64,000 nucleotides of DNA from Vibrio sp. 10N.286.49.B3 (GTDB taxonomy: Bacteria > Pseudomonadota > Gammaproteobacteria > Enterobacterales > Vibrionaceae), in contig NZ_MCUV01000009.1 of the NCBI RefSeq assembly GCF_002873395.1, positions 62,001 to 126,000 on the forward strand, written 5' to 3'. Below, in pieces: positions 20,232-29,014 of the stretch. The notes under the pieces are model-generated. The model searched no databases and was not told the DNA's origin. It worked only from the letters and a program-made list of their open reading frames with translations. The translations under genes were made by a program, and so were the position numbers. Within the stretch, counting starts at the first letter, position 1, and every line of letters begins with the position of its first letter.

Positions 20232-21065
20232 ATGAGAAAACTGATCCCACTGCTGCTCTTATTTGTGTCTTTGCCAAGCTTAGCGCAACGACAATTTGAT
20301 ATAGAAGTGATCGTTTTTAAACGTGCAATCAGTCCTGAAAAAGTCAATGAATCATGGCCAGATGATTTACCGACAATCAGCATGACAAGAGCAGGTGAAC
20401 TTCAAGATGCCAATTATCGCAATAAGAAAGGCGTTGAGTTACTTCCGAAATCCGATTATCAGCTAACGGATGAAATTGCCAGTTTACAAAAGCATGCAGG
20501 TTTTAAAGTCCTCTTACATAAAGCGTGGCGTCAAGGTGATGAAGGCAGAAGTGCGGCTCCGATTTTTCATATTCAAGCCGGTAGAGATTACTCCACTCAA
20601 TATAATGTTGATGGCAGTTCTAAAAGCATCAATCGTAATGTGACTTCTCTCGATAGTGTGGATAATTTCAATACTGATAGTATCGAAGAGGAAACGATTG
20701 ATAGACCACTTTATGAGCTCGATGGTAAGTTGCAGATCTACGTTCAACACTATCTATATGCTGAGACGACTTTGGATTTAAAGGCGCCTAGTGTACGTAA
20801 AGTTATGGCGCAAATCGCAGAAAATGATGAATTGCCTCTATCTTATGATGCGTCTGATGAAAGTTCAGTATTCGATGACTCGCACTTTGATAATACAGTC
20901 CAAGCTGGTCATTTAGAGTCGATAAACGCTCAAACTCAAACTGAGCAATATTTGAAAAGCTTCCGTATGGACCAAAAACGTCGTATGAGAAGTACTGAAA
21001 CGCATTACTTAGATAACCCTTTGATGGGTGTTATTATTCAAGTTAGACGTGTCGCACAAGACTAA
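20232..21065 (+). CDS. csiV: Peptidoglycan-binding protein CsiV
   Basis: A 277-residue exported protein with a signal peptide ending near residue 18 (SLPSLA). The mature start QRQFDIEVIVFKR is the CsiV family signature. In V. cholerae CsiV is a periplasmic protein that binds peptidoglycan and is needed for LpoA-dependent activation of PBP1A. The gene sits downstream of mfd as in V. cholerae. Family call is by similarity and location; the middle region (120-180) is acidic and low in conservation. Confidence 0.88.
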   Translation: MRKLIPLLLLFVSLPSLAQRQFDIEVIVFKRAISPEKVNESWPDDLPTISMTRAGELQDANYRNKKGVELLPKSDYQLTDEIASLQKHAGFKVLLHKAWRQGDEGRSAAPIFHIQAGRDYSTQYNVDGSSKSINRNVTSLDSVDNFNTDSIEEETIDRPLYELDGKLQIYVQHYLYAETTLDLKAPSVRKVMAQIAENDELPLSYDASDESSVFDDSHFDNTVQAGHLESINAQTQTEQYLKSFRMDQKRRMRSTETHYLDNPLMGVIIQVRRVAQD

Positions 21066-21116
21066 TAACTCATTGGCAGTAATGACTTAATTTCATTCTA
21101 GATGCCGAATTGTATA

Positions 21117-21145
21117 AAAAACCACTTCTATTTGAAGTGGTTTTT
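21117..21145. terminator. Bidirectional terminator between csiV and ndh
   Basis: A 12-bp stem (21117-21128 with 21134-21145) has A residues in the left arm and T residues in the right, between convergent genes. Confidence 0.88.
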
Positions 21146-21179
21146 ATTTATAAGCTAGATAAAGGTCGCCAAAGAATGA

Positions 21180-22469
21180 TTAATGTAACTTTAAATTAGG
21201 GCGCAAAACACGGTTAATTCGACCAACCAACATCATTAATCCCGTTTTCACTGTGCCATGTAGCGCCACTTGATGCATTCTATACAGAGAGATATAGACG
21301 ACGCGAGCAATACGACCTTCAACCATCATCGATCCCTTTGTCAAATTCCCCATTAAGCTACCAACTGTAGAGAAGCGACTCAAAGAGACAAGTGAGCCAT
21401 GATCTTTATATTCATAATCTTTAAGCGGCTTATCTTTTAATTTTGCCATTATATTATCATAGGCATGGCTAGCCATCTGGTGTGCAGCTTGAGCGCGAGG
21501 CGGAACAAACTTACCATCAGCTTGAGTACATTGCGCTAAATCACCAATGACAAAAATATCATCATCACGTGTTGTTTGTAGTGTTGCGTTAACAACTAAT
21601 TGATTAATTCTGTTCGTCTCTAAACCACCAATATCTTTGATAAAATCTGGCGCTTTAATCCCAGCCGCCCATACCATAATTTGAGCAGGGATCTGTTCAC
21701 CATCCTTAGTGGTTAAACCATGCTCATCGGCTTTTGTCACCATGGTAGCGGTACGAACATTGACCCCTAAGTTAACGAGCTCTTGGTGGGCAGCTGAGGA
21801 TATACGTGGAGGAAGTGCCGGCAGTATACGCTCACCCGCTTCCACTAGATTCACATTTAACTTACTTGAATCGAGATCGCCAAAACCATAGGTGCGTAAC
21901 TCCTTCACCGCATTATGCAGTTCCGCAGAGAGTTCAACACCGGTTGCTCCCGCTCCCACAATCGCGATATCAACACTACCCTGACCACTTTTCGCATGTA
22001 ACTTTAAGAACTGATTATTCATCTCCGTTCTAAAGCGATGAGCTTGTTCTGGGCTATCTAAGAAAATGCAATTATCACGGACACCTGGAGTATTAAAGTC
22101 ATTGGAGGTAGAGCCGATCGCCATAACAAGAATGTCGTACTCTAACTCACGAGTCGGGATCAGCAATTCACCTTGTTCATCATTGAATTCGGCAAGAGTA
22201 ATCACTTTTCTCTCACGATCAATATTATTCAAGCTACCCATTTGAAAATCAAAATTATGATTCTTTGCATGAGCACGATAACTTAAAGCATCAACACCTT
22301 CATCCAAAGAGCCCGTTGCAACTTCATGTAATAAAGGCTTCCATAAGTGACTTGCCTTACGATCGACCAATGTAATTTCCGCGCGGTTTTTACGCCCTAG
22401 AGTTCGACCTAACTTTGTCGCTAACTCCAGACCACCAGCACCACCACCCACTACGATAATACGTGTCAT
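21180..22469 (-). CDS. ndh: NADH dehydrogenase II
   Basis: A 429-residue flavoprotein that oxidises NADH and reduces quinone at the membrane without pumping protons. Two Rossmann dinucleotide motifs are seen: [12 protein letters not shown] near 6-17 (FAD) and [15 protein letters not shown] in the middle (NADH). A later VIGDLAQ completes the FAD site. The frame extends upstream to 22598, but the family start is [10 protein letters not shown] at 22469, with AGAGAGGA upstream. The upstream region has two FNR-type boxes; in E. coli FNR represses ndh without oxygen. Confidence 0.95.
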   Translation of the reverse strand: MTRIIVVGGGAGGLELATKLGRTLGRKNRAEITLVDRKASHLWKPLLHEVATGSLDEGVDALSYRAHAKNHNFDFQMGSLNNIDRERKVITLAEFNDEQGELLIPTRELEYDILVMAIGSTSNDFNTPGVRDNCIFLDSPEQAHRFRTEMNNQFLKLHAKSGQGSVDIAIVGAGATGVELSAELHNAVKELRTYGFGDLDSSKLNVNLVEAGERILPALPPRISSAAHQELVNLGVNVRTATMVTKADEHGLTTKDGEQIPAQIMVWAAGIKAPDFIKDIGGLETNRINQLVVNATLQTTRDDDIFVIGDLAQCTQADGKFVPPRAQAAHQMASHAYDNIMAKLKDKPLKDYEYKDHGSLVSLSRFSTVGSLMGNLTKGSMMVEGRIARVVYISLYRMHQVALHGTVKTGLMMLVGRINRVLRPNLKLH

Positions 22470-22506
22470 GATAAAAATCCTCTCTAAAATGAATAAGCAT
22501 GGATAC

Positions 22507-22525
22507 TGCAGGTTTCTCACCTGCA
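22507..22525. promoter_or_regulatory. Hairpin in the ndh leader
   Basis: A 7-bp inverted repeat, TGCAGGT (22507-22513) with ACCTGCA (22519-22525), lies about 38 bases before the ndh start and close to its ribosome site. It might affect translation or be a protein site. Confidence 0.35.
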
Positions 22526-22595
22526 AATAAAAATATTGGCTCTCGTGCTTAAAATGGCATCGATAAAATGCTGCACAATTAGAGCAATTGGTATT

Positions 22596-22624
22596 CATAT
22601 AGGATTTGGTGTGCTCAATATCAA
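22596..22624 (-). promoter_or_regulatory. Candidate sigma-70 promoter, near ndh
   Basis: Read on the minus strand: TTGATA (22624-22619), 17-base spacer, TATATG (22601-22596). It would give a leader of about 120 bases before ndh. Confidence 0.4.
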
Positions 22625-22731
22625 ACAGGTTTCTTTTTGTTCATTACAGGATATAAAACCACCAGCAAAGCCAGTGAAAAGATGACACAGAACAACTTAA
22701 AGGTAGATTTACATTCTACTCTCAACTTTAT

Positions 22732-22745
22732 TTGATATTTATCAA
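22732..22745. promoter_or_regulatory. FNR box, perfect consensus
   Basis: TTGAT (22732-22736), four bases, ATCAA (22741-22745), matching the FNR consensus TTGATNNNNATCAA exactly. On the minus strand it overlaps the predicted start point of the far ndh promoter, which would fit anaerobic repression. Confidence 0.75.
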
Positions 22746-22749
22746 ATAA

Positions 22750-22777
22750 TTTATAGTTTATTTATTATATAGAGCAA
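22750..22777 (-). promoter_or_regulatory. Candidate sigma-70 promoter, far from ndh
   Basis: Minus strand TTGCTC (22777-22772), 16-base spacer, TATAAA (22755-22750). Transcription would start inside the FNR box at 22732-22745 and give a leader of about 270 bases. Confidence 0.4.
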
Positions 22778-22784
22778 ACAGCAC

Positions 22785-22806
22785 ATCGCAACAAAAATGT
22801 TGCGAT
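22785..22806. repeat. 9-bp inverted repeat between two FNR boxes
   Basis: ATCGCAACA (22785-22793) pairs with TGTTGCGAT (22798-22806) around AAAA. No T run follows on either strand, so it is more likely an operator or RNA hairpin than a terminator. Confidence 0.5.
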
Positions 22807-22815
22807 TAGTACTAT

Positions 22816-22829
22816 TTGATTTAGATCAA
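22816..22829. promoter_or_regulatory. Second FNR box, perfect consensus
   Basis: TTGAT (22816-22820), TTAG, ATCAA (22825-22829). It lies 84 bases from the first box. E. coli ndh also has two FNR sites upstream of its start. Confidence 0.72.
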
Positions 22830-22883
22830 TGCATTAATGGACCCAATATGAGCTATACGATAATGAAAAAAGGGTATTGAAAG

Positions 22884-23423
22884 CTAATTTGCTTTGAATG
22901 CCTTCATTGATTGGAGGTGTTGGGATATTTTCTTAAACTTATGTGGCTCATTTTCATCCCATATAATGTCATAGTATGGTGATAAAACCTGCTCAGTGAT
23001 GCTGTTATCATGGATATCATCATTACGTGATAAAATCACTAAAGCTTTCTGCTTGTTTTTCGTTCGATACTCATCAACACACTTAGTGCCAATATCATCA
23101 TACTCTTCAGGTCTATCAATGCGCCCCTGCATCGTAACTTCTGGATGCAAGTTTGGATTAAACATCACTTGCTTAATACCGCATAGAAAGCCGATACGTT
23201 CCGACCAATAACCGCCTAAACCTACGCCACAAATAAGTGGTTGAGGGTCATCAGATTGCTCTATCACTTTTGAAACTTCTTTCAGAAGGTGCTGCATATC
23301 ATGCTTTGGGTGAAGGGTGCTGTAATTAATAAAACGAACATCTTCATCAATAAACTGCAACTGGAGGATTTTCTCGTGGTTACCTGGGCTATTTGAGTCA
23401 AAGCCATGTAAATAAATAATCAT
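22884..23423 (-). CDS. ycfP: YcfP, UPF0227 alpha/beta-hydrolase-like protein
   Basis: A 179-residue cytoplasmic protein matching E. coli YcfP (180) with [18 protein letters not shown] at the N-terminus and [11 protein letters not shown] near the C-terminus. The fold is alpha/beta-hydrolase, but the usual nucleophile elbow GxSxG reads GVGLGG (about 66-71), so the catalytic Ser is missing, as also in the E. coli protein. Function is unknown. It lies in the same neighbourhood as in E. coli (hinT-ycfL-lpoB-...-ycfP-ndh), without nagZ and thiK between. Confidence 0.92.
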   Translation of the reverse strand: MIIYLHGFDSNSPGNHEKILQLQFIDEDVRFINYSTLHPKHDMQHLLKEVSKVIEQSDDPQPLICGVGLGGYWSERIGFLCGIKQVMFNPNLHPEVTMQGRIDRPEEYDDIGTKCVDEYRTKNKQKALVILSRNDDIHDNSITEQVLSPYYDIIWDENEPHKFKKISQHLQSMKAFKAN

Positions 23424-23590
23424 AGTACCTCTATGCTCCCTGTTGGTACGCTTTAGTTAAATCTAACATGAATTATTCATTTATAAAGCCACTCTGTTGT
23501 ATTTTAGTTAAATAAGTTTTGCAAAAAGTGATCGTAACTCCAAAAACATTAACTCAACTTTACTTTTCGTAACCACTAATCTTTAGGCAT

Positions 23591-23618
23591 AAAAAAAGCC
23601 ACGAGTTTATCGTGGCTT
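23591..23618 (-). terminator. Terminator after lpoB
   Basis: A 9-bp stem (23596-23604 with 23610-23618) with a 5-base loop; on the minus strand it is followed by seven T. It closes the COG3014-ycfL-lpoB operon. Confidence 0.85.
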
Positions 23619-23652
23619 ACCGTATGATATTTATAATAAAAATAGTTACAGA

Positions 23653-24243
23653 TTAGAATCCAAGTAAACGTTTTGACTCTTGCTTACGAATTTCTGTTTC
23701 ATCAGCCCATTCAATTAAACCCGTTTCTAGGTCCATTAAACGCATTGTCATTTTGTAATAAACATCTTTATCACTGCCAGCACTCTTAACAATGCTCGAT
23801 AAGTTGCCATACATCATGTACTGAGCACCTACCATTTTACCGAACTGAATCGCATCGCTTTGATTAGATAGCTCATCATTATTCTGGAAATTAAGCTGTT
23901 CACGTACAGACTCTACGCGATCCATATCAACAAAACGAAATTTACCAGAATTCAGCATCTTAGTGCTGATAGAGTCTGTAATGGATTCTGTATCGATATG
24001 TTCACTGGTCTTATTCTTGATACGCTCAACAAAAACAATTGGGCGTTGATCACGAGTAATCGCAGCGACAGATCCTGAAACCATCATGCTATCAACCATT
24101 TCTACGGCAATTTTTTGTAGATCTGTTGAACCAAAGTCAATAGTTGTTGTTTCCGTTGCCTGTGCATCACCATAGTTGACTTGGTTTGAACAACCACCAA
24201 GTACTACCGCTAGACCTAATAATGCAATCACACTTTTTTTCAT
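23653..24243 (-). CDS. lpoB: Penicillin-binding protein activator LpoB
   Basis: A 196-residue outer-membrane lipoprotein with lipobox LGGC (Cys18). The mature part has the LpoB fold segments RPIVFVERIKNKTSEHID and GAQYMMYGNLSSI. LpoB activates the glycosyltransferase and transpeptidase PBP1B. It is shorter than E. coli LpoB (213) because the Pro-rich linker after the lipid anchor is reduced to about 20 residues. It follows ycfL by 86 bases. Ends at a clear terminator. Confidence 0.93.
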   Translation of the reverse strand: MKKSVIALLGLAVVLGGCSNQVNYGDAQATETTTIDFGSTDLQKIAVEMVDSMMVSGSVAAITRDQRPIVFVERIKNKTSEHIDTESITDSISTKMLNSGKFRFVDMDRVESVREQLNFQNNDELSNQSDAIQFGKMVGAQYMMYGNLSSIVKSAGSDKDVYYKMTMRLMDLETGLIEWADETEIRKQESKRLLGF

Positions 24244-24329
24244 ATTGGTTCCTCTTTATACCCAATTTGCTATTTTGCTCATCAGTTATCAACCCATGAG
24301 TAAATTCTGTTTACTTTTAATCAGCCGAT

Positions 24330-24752
24330 TTATTGATCATTTGATTCACGGATTTGAACTCGATACTGAGTGCCACTAGGGTTTACTGAAACTTCAGAAA
24401 TAGAGTAACTTTCAAAACCACGAACAATGGCTTGCTTCCATGGTCCCTGCTTTGTATTCACTTCAAGACCGGCATCATCATACCAATAAAAGCGATATTG
24501 AATATGTTGATCACCCTTATAGTTGCTCATTAAGCGTACGATGCCGCGAGCATGACCATTGACTTGATCTGTCGTCATATCATCAATTTGTAAGCGATTA
24601 TGTAGAACGTTATCATTAAATATCACTTTATGATTTTGACCATCAATTCTTAATCCTGCCGTATTATCGGCACAGGCTGATAAGCCCATCACAGCAAACA
24701 CACTAAGAATTAACGTGGACCAGCTTTTCGCTTTTGTCATTATCTTAAGCAT
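24330..24752 (-). CDS. ycfL: YcfL family lipoprotein (DUF1425)
   Basis: A 140-residue lipoprotein with lipobox LSAC (Cys27 from the first Met). The mature domain matches the YcfL/DUF1425 family (FNDNVLHNRLQIDD, QYRFYWYDDAGLEV). Function is not established; it is regularly paired with lpoB. The first ATG overlaps the stop of the COG3014 gene by one base; a second ATG four codons in (MTKAK) is an equally good start. Confidence 0.88.
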   Translation of the reverse strand: MLKIMTKAKSWSTLILSVFAVMGLSACADNTAGLRIDGQNHKVIFNDNVLHNRLQIDDMTTDQVNGHARGIVRLMSNYKGDQHIQYRFYWYDDAGLEVNTKQGPWKQAIVRGFESYSISEVSVNPSGTQYRVQIRESNDQ

Positions 24753-26155
24753 TACAATCTCCCTAACTGTTTATGCCAAATGGTTGGCTTAATACCTTGT
24801 CGAGAAATCCACACCAATGTGGTTTGCCCATCAGGTACATTAAATGTATAGGACTGGTTATCAACCTGTATTCGATGTTCTCCAGCCTTTACCGCTTTAC
24901 TTGCACTATTAATAACACGAGGCAGTGTCTGCCAACTACGCGTATCAGGCTGCTCTGTTAAGGTATTCCAAATATTAAGAACAACATTACTAATATCATC
25001 CCCTTTACCGACCTCTTTACGTATTCTATCCTTCGCGACAACTCTTAAGCCTTGTCTTAACACCATCTCTGGCATTCTTTCGGTTAAGTTTTGTTGCGCC
25101 ATCAAGTTTACATCCGTCAAAATTTGACTCGGTAACACTTGTCCATCTAACAACATCGGCGTAAATGCAACACGTGCCTGTTGTGGATAATAAGGTAAAG
25201 CCAAAGAATATATTGCCCCATTGCCTCGACTGTCATGAATAGGTAAATCTATCCGCCAACTTTGCATCGCATCAACAATACTTTGCTCTTCAAAAACAAT
25301 CACACGGCTGGTATTACGCGCAATCTCAACATGATTACCATAGCTTGCTTTCAGTTTGGCTAAATCTTGACTCATGCCTAATCGTTGAGCGATATACATG
25401 GTGCGAGCGATTACTTGAGGATTATCTGGCATAACAGCCAATGCTCGACGGTAATCGACATAAGCCGCGTTCAGGTCTCTCGATGCTTCATATAAAAGAC
25501 CGGACAGAAACATCAGTGAACCATTTTGTACCGCTTGTAAACTTTGTCCAGCATCAGGGTAACGTGCGAGTACGCTCCCTACATTGGCTGACAATCCATT
25601 TTTCTTGGCTTCATCTTGTGCCGATTGTAATTGCTTTTCGCGCGATTGTTTCGCTTGTTCTTGTACTTGATTTGCTCTGCGCATCTCTATGACTGCGCCT
25701 TCAAGGTTATTTTCTTGTAAGTAATTCAAACCCAAATAAAGATGTAAAAATCCCAGTTCATAATCTGCTGGTTGGTATTCTTTTATATTATCATTTGCCG
25801 TTAATGCACCGACACTTGTGACGGTATCTGACACTGAAACTCGAGCTTTGGCTTGCTGCTCTGTTACCGCTTGATCACTAAGCTCAAACGTGGCTTTACT
25901 GCTACTATATTGCTGCGCTAAAAAGTAAACACGCCCCTTCTCTAAATTACCTAAAATGGCTTCTGATACCTCTTCTGGCATATCTTGTAGCGCATTTTGA
26001 TACTGGGCTTGTTGTACCGCTTGATAGACACCCGCATTCTGTGCACTGTAGTGACTAAATAAATTGCCTGCTGATAAATTGGCGCAAGCAGTCAAAGTAA
26101 CCGATAGAATGGAAACTGAGAATGCCTTAATACAGCGCTTCACTCGATTATTCAA
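24752..26155 (-). CDS. COG3014 lipoprotein with TPR-like region
   Basis: A 467-residue predicted lipoprotein (lipobox LTAC, Cys24). The N-terminal half is alpha-helical with TPR-like units (GFLHLYLGLNYLQENNLEGAVIEMRRA near 133-160 and LYEASRDLNAAYVDYRRALAVMPDNP near 218-245). The C-terminal half is beta-rich. It is assigned to the COG3014 family from its fold and its place directly before ycfL-lpoB. No biochemical role is known; the context suggests the cell envelope and possibly PBP1B control. Confidence 0.85.
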   Translation of the reverse strand: MNNRVKRCIKAFSVSILSVTLTACANLSAGNLFSHYSAQNAGVYQAVQQAQYQNALQDMPEEVSEAILGNLEKGRVYFLAQQYSSSKATFELSDQAVTEQQAKARVSVSDTVTSVGALTANDNIKEYQPADYELGFLHLYLGLNYLQENNLEGAVIEMRRANQVQEQAKQSREKQLQSAQDEAKKNGLSANVGSVLARYPDAGQSLQAVQNGSLMFLSGLLYEASRDLNAAYVDYRRALAVMPDNPQVIARTMYIAQRLGMSQDLAKLKASYGNHVEIARNTSRVIVFEEQSIVDAMQSWRIDLPIHDSRGNGAIYSLALPYYPQQARVAFTPMLLDGQVLPSQILTDVNLMAQQNLTERMPEMVLRQGLRVVAKDRIRKEVGKGDDISNVVLNIWNTLTEQPDTRSWQTLPRVINSASKAVKAGEHRIQVDNQSYTFNVPDGQTTLVWISRQGIKPTIWHKQLGRL

Positions 26156-26272
26156 AATACCTCCACCCAGAAAACTCCCCCTTTAAATACAGCATAGACA
26201 ACAGGCAACATTAAGAGAAGTTACCTGTTTATGTGTCAATAAAAACCAAAAATTGAATATGACGCGTGTACA

Positions 26273-26623
26273 TTAGCTCATCAATAATGGTCCTAATGGA
26301 CGACCACCAACAAGGTGCATATGAATGTGGTACACTTCCTGTCCACCATGGGCATTACAGTTAACAATCAAACGATAGCCTTTTTCATCAATACCTTCTG
26401 CTTTTGCTAACTTACGGGCAACCGTAAACATGCGCCCCATCATAGCTTCATCCTCAACTTCAACCTCATTGGTGGTTGGAATTAGCTTATTCGGAATGAT
26501 CAAAATATGACTAGGAGCGCGTGGGTTAATATCACGAAAAGCAGTAACTAATTCATCTTGATATAGCAGCTCTGTTTCAATCTCTTTACGAATAATCTTA
26601 CTAAAGATGGTTTCTTCAGCCAT
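26273..26623 (-). CDS. hinT: Purine nucleoside phosphoramidase HinT
   Basis: A 116-residue histidine-triad protein. The triad [15 protein letters not shown] near the C-terminus is intact, and the N-terminus [15 protein letters not shown] is the family start. HinT hydrolyses AMP-lysine type phosphoramidates in the cytoplasm. The frame begins 4 codons earlier, but ATG 26623 has GTGGAG at ideal spacing. It lies upstream of the COG3014-ycfL-lpoB genes, as hinT precedes ycfL-lpoB in E. coli. Confidence 0.95.
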   Translation of the reverse strand: MAEETIFSKIIRKEIETELLYQDELVTAFRDINPRAPSHILIIPNKLIPTTNEVEVEDEAMMGRMFTVARKLAKAEGIDEKGYRLIVNCNAHGGQEVYHIHMHLVGGRPLGPLLMS

Positions 26624-26865
26624 AAATATCTCCACTTAATCACATGAAATTAAACTTAATTGGTTAAGTATGCGCCAAGGCATTAAAAAGCTCAATAAAA
26701 AACGCTGTTCACTTAACACTAATCGTAATCCAATGAATTTATGACGTATTTTTGTAATCCATATCTTATTTTGTGTAAGCAGAAAGGCATACAATCGAAT
26801 CGTTTTATTTTGACATTATGTCTTTCTGCATTTGCAGATTTTAGGGAAATAGTTTTGGAGAAGTG

Positions 26866-28857
26866 ATGAAAGGTTCTGTAATTAAACGGATGTATGCGGG
26901 TTTTCTGTTAATCATTGTTATGTTTGCCATCACCATCAGCATGGTGATGGAGGGTATGAATCAAATCAATAGCCAGTTTGAAACAGTATCAACCACCTCA
27001 CTGCCACTGGTTACTTTATCAAATCAAACCAGTGTCGGGTTATTATCTGCTGATAAATCCTTTAAAGATTTTATCACCACACAAGATACACAACGCATGG
27101 ACGAGATGCAGAATGCGTTTATTCAAGCTGAAGATAATTTTCAGCAAAGGTTTCACTTATTAAAACAAGCAAGCCAATCGTTCCCACATCTGGAGGAGCG
27201 TATAGAGCAGTTAAACTTAATTGAGCAGCGTTACTTTAGTGAAACAGTTGAAGCAATGAACAACTATCAGCAAATGTTTGAAGCTCAAGCGAATGTGATT
27301 CAATCTTCTCGTCGCTTTCAGCGCTTACATTCAGAACTGAATGTCGGCATGAAAAACTACGTCGATGACCAAGATAGTGTTTCGGTTAAAATGCTCGCTA
27401 AAAGCTACTTTTTAAGGCTGCAAGATGCCGAAGTGATCACTTCTGATGCGTTAGCGAGTACCGATCTTGCCTTCATTGAAAGCGCTTTAAATAAAAATAG
27501 AAAAGCGGTTACACACCTTAATGACTCATATCGCGGTTTAAGTGCTCAAATCCCAAGACTAAAGCAGAACTTCGATGGCTCTGTTAGCGCTTTTACTCGT
27601 GATGTTGGCCAGCGTGGAGGGGTATTGGAACAACACTATAACTACTTAACCTCTAAAGAAGCGCTTTATGCCAACATCGTCAATTTAGCCACGGAAGTCG
27701 ATAATGCGATGGCTATCTTAAATTCTTTTAATGAAATCGTTATGTTAGAACTGGATATACGACTCGATGAAGCGGGCAATATTTATAGTGATGGTCTTAT
27801 TAAAGTTATCAGTATCACACTTGTTGTAACAATGATCGCGCTCGCTATCGGCTATCATATCGCACAAAGTGTGCGCCAACCTCTTACGCGTATACTGCAA
27901 ACATTAGAGGATTTAACCGCAGGCGATATGACGCAACGCATTGAAATAAAGACGCACAATGAATTTAGCCGAGTCGGTAATCATATCAACTCACTGGCTG
28001 ATAATTTGCACAATGTTCTGGTACAACTCAATAATGCATCTGATAACTTGACTCAAACAGCCAGTCATAACCAAGAAACCTCACAGCAGGCACAAGAGCA
28101 ATTAAATACACAACGAGAGCAAACCGCGAGTGTTGCAACAGCAATGAAGCAAATGTCCCACTCTGTACAAGAAGTGGCACAAAGTGCGCAAAGTTCCTTA
28201 GTTATGGTACAACAAGTTGAAACGGCTTCTGAATCTGGTCGCCAAGTGATGAATACCAATATTTCGACCATTAACCAGCTTGAAAGTCGTTTAAATGAGT
28301 CTGTTGAGGCGGTGAATAAACTTCAGCAAATGAGTAGCCAAATTGGTTCAATTTTAGATGTGATCCGCAACATCGCAGAGCAAACTAATCTACTGGCTTT
28401 AAATGCTGCAATTGAGGCCGCTCGTGCAGGTGACCAGGGCCGAGGTTTTGCAGTCGTTGCTGATGAAGTTCGTGTTCTAGCACAAAGAACGACTCAATCT
28501 ACTTCGGAAATTGAAAGCATGATCAGTAATTTGCAATCTAGCTCAAAGCAAGCAAGTAATGTGATTCAAGGCTGTATGAGTGAAATGGATATGTCGGTTG
28601 AACAAGCTTCTCATGCCAATGCCGCAATGGAAGAAATTCAGTCACTGATTATTGAAATTACACAAATGAGTACGCATATTTCACAAGCGGCATCAGAGCA
28701 GAGTGAAACTTCAGAGGTTATTGCTTACAATATCGCTGATATTAACAATATCGCTGATATCAGCTACCAAGCGATGTCATCAATCGCACAAACGAGTACT
28801 AACCTCACCAACCTAGCTCAACAGCAAAATCAACTCGTACATCGCTTTACGCTATAA
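26866..28857 (+). CDS. Methyl-accepting chemotaxis protein
   Basis: A 663-residue transmembrane chemoreceptor. Helix 1 is at about 8-28, a helical periplasmic sensor domain runs to about 310, helix 2 is at about 314-335, then HAMP (to about 385) and the cytoplasmic signalling domain. The conserved hairpin [18 protein letters not shown] starts near residue 504. No CheR-binding pentapeptide is seen at the C-terminus (LVHRFTL). The ligand is not predictable. ATG 26866 is chosen over GTG 26863 because GGAG at 26857 then has proper spacing. A 16-bp sequence is repeated in tandem near the 3' end. Confidence 0.93.
   Translation: MKGSVIKRMYAGFLLIIVMFAITISMVMEGMNQINSQFETVSTTSLPLVTLSNQTSVGLLSADKSFKDFITTQDTQRMDEMQNAFIQAEDNFQQRFHLLKQASQSFPHLEERIEQLNLIEQRYFSETVEAMNNYQQMFEAQANVIQSSRRFQRLHSELNVGMKNYVDDQDSVSVKMLAKSYFLRLQDAEVITSDALASTDLAFIESALNKNRKAVTHLNDSYRGLSAQIPRLKQNFDGSVSAFTRDVGQRGGVLEQHYNYLTSKEALYANIVNLATEVDNAMAILNSFNEIVMLELDIRLDEAGNIYSDGLIKVISITLVVTMIALAIGYHIAQSVRQPLTRILQTLEDLTAGDMTQRIEIKTHNEFSRVGNHINSLADNLHNVLVQLNNASDNLTQTASHNQETSQQAQEQLNTQREQTASVATAMKQMSHSVQEVAQSAQSSLVMVQQVETASESGRQVMNTNISTINQLESRLNESVEAVNKLQQMSSQIGSILDVIRNIAEQTNLLALNAAIEAARAGDQGRGFAVVADEVRVLAQRTTQSTSEIESMISNLQSSSKQASNVIQGCMSEMDMSVEQASHANAAMEEIQSLIIEITQMSTHISQAASEQSETSEVIAYNIADINNIADISYQAMSSIAQTSTNLTNLAQQQNQLVHRFTL
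28727..28760 (+). repeat. Short tandem repeat in the chemoreceptor gene
   Basis: A 16-base sequence at 28727-28742 recurs at 28745-28760 (18-base period), encoding NIADIN then NIADIS in the last adaptation helix. Confidence 0.8.
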
Positions 28858-28887
28858 ACATAGCTTCAAATCGATAAATATATCATT

Positions 28888-28923
28888 AAGGGCAACTTTT
28901 ATTTTGAGTTGCCCTTGTTTTTT
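28888..28923 (+). terminator. Terminator after the chemoreceptor gene
   Basis: A 10-bp stem (28888-28897 with 28907-28916) is followed by GTTTTTT. It separates the receptor from the CARF-nuclease gene. Confidence 0.85.
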
Positions 28924-29014
28924 CCCATAAAGAACATTATATGAGTTATATAGCTTGCTATTTTTCTCATTCTTATCTTCTTTCTTTGAGCAAGCTACCC
29001 ATAAGGAATCATCC

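Noticed and set aside
26200..26229. Terminator between hinT and the COG3014 gene
   Set aside because: The arms have a mismatch, the loop is about 10 bases and no T run follows on the minus strand.
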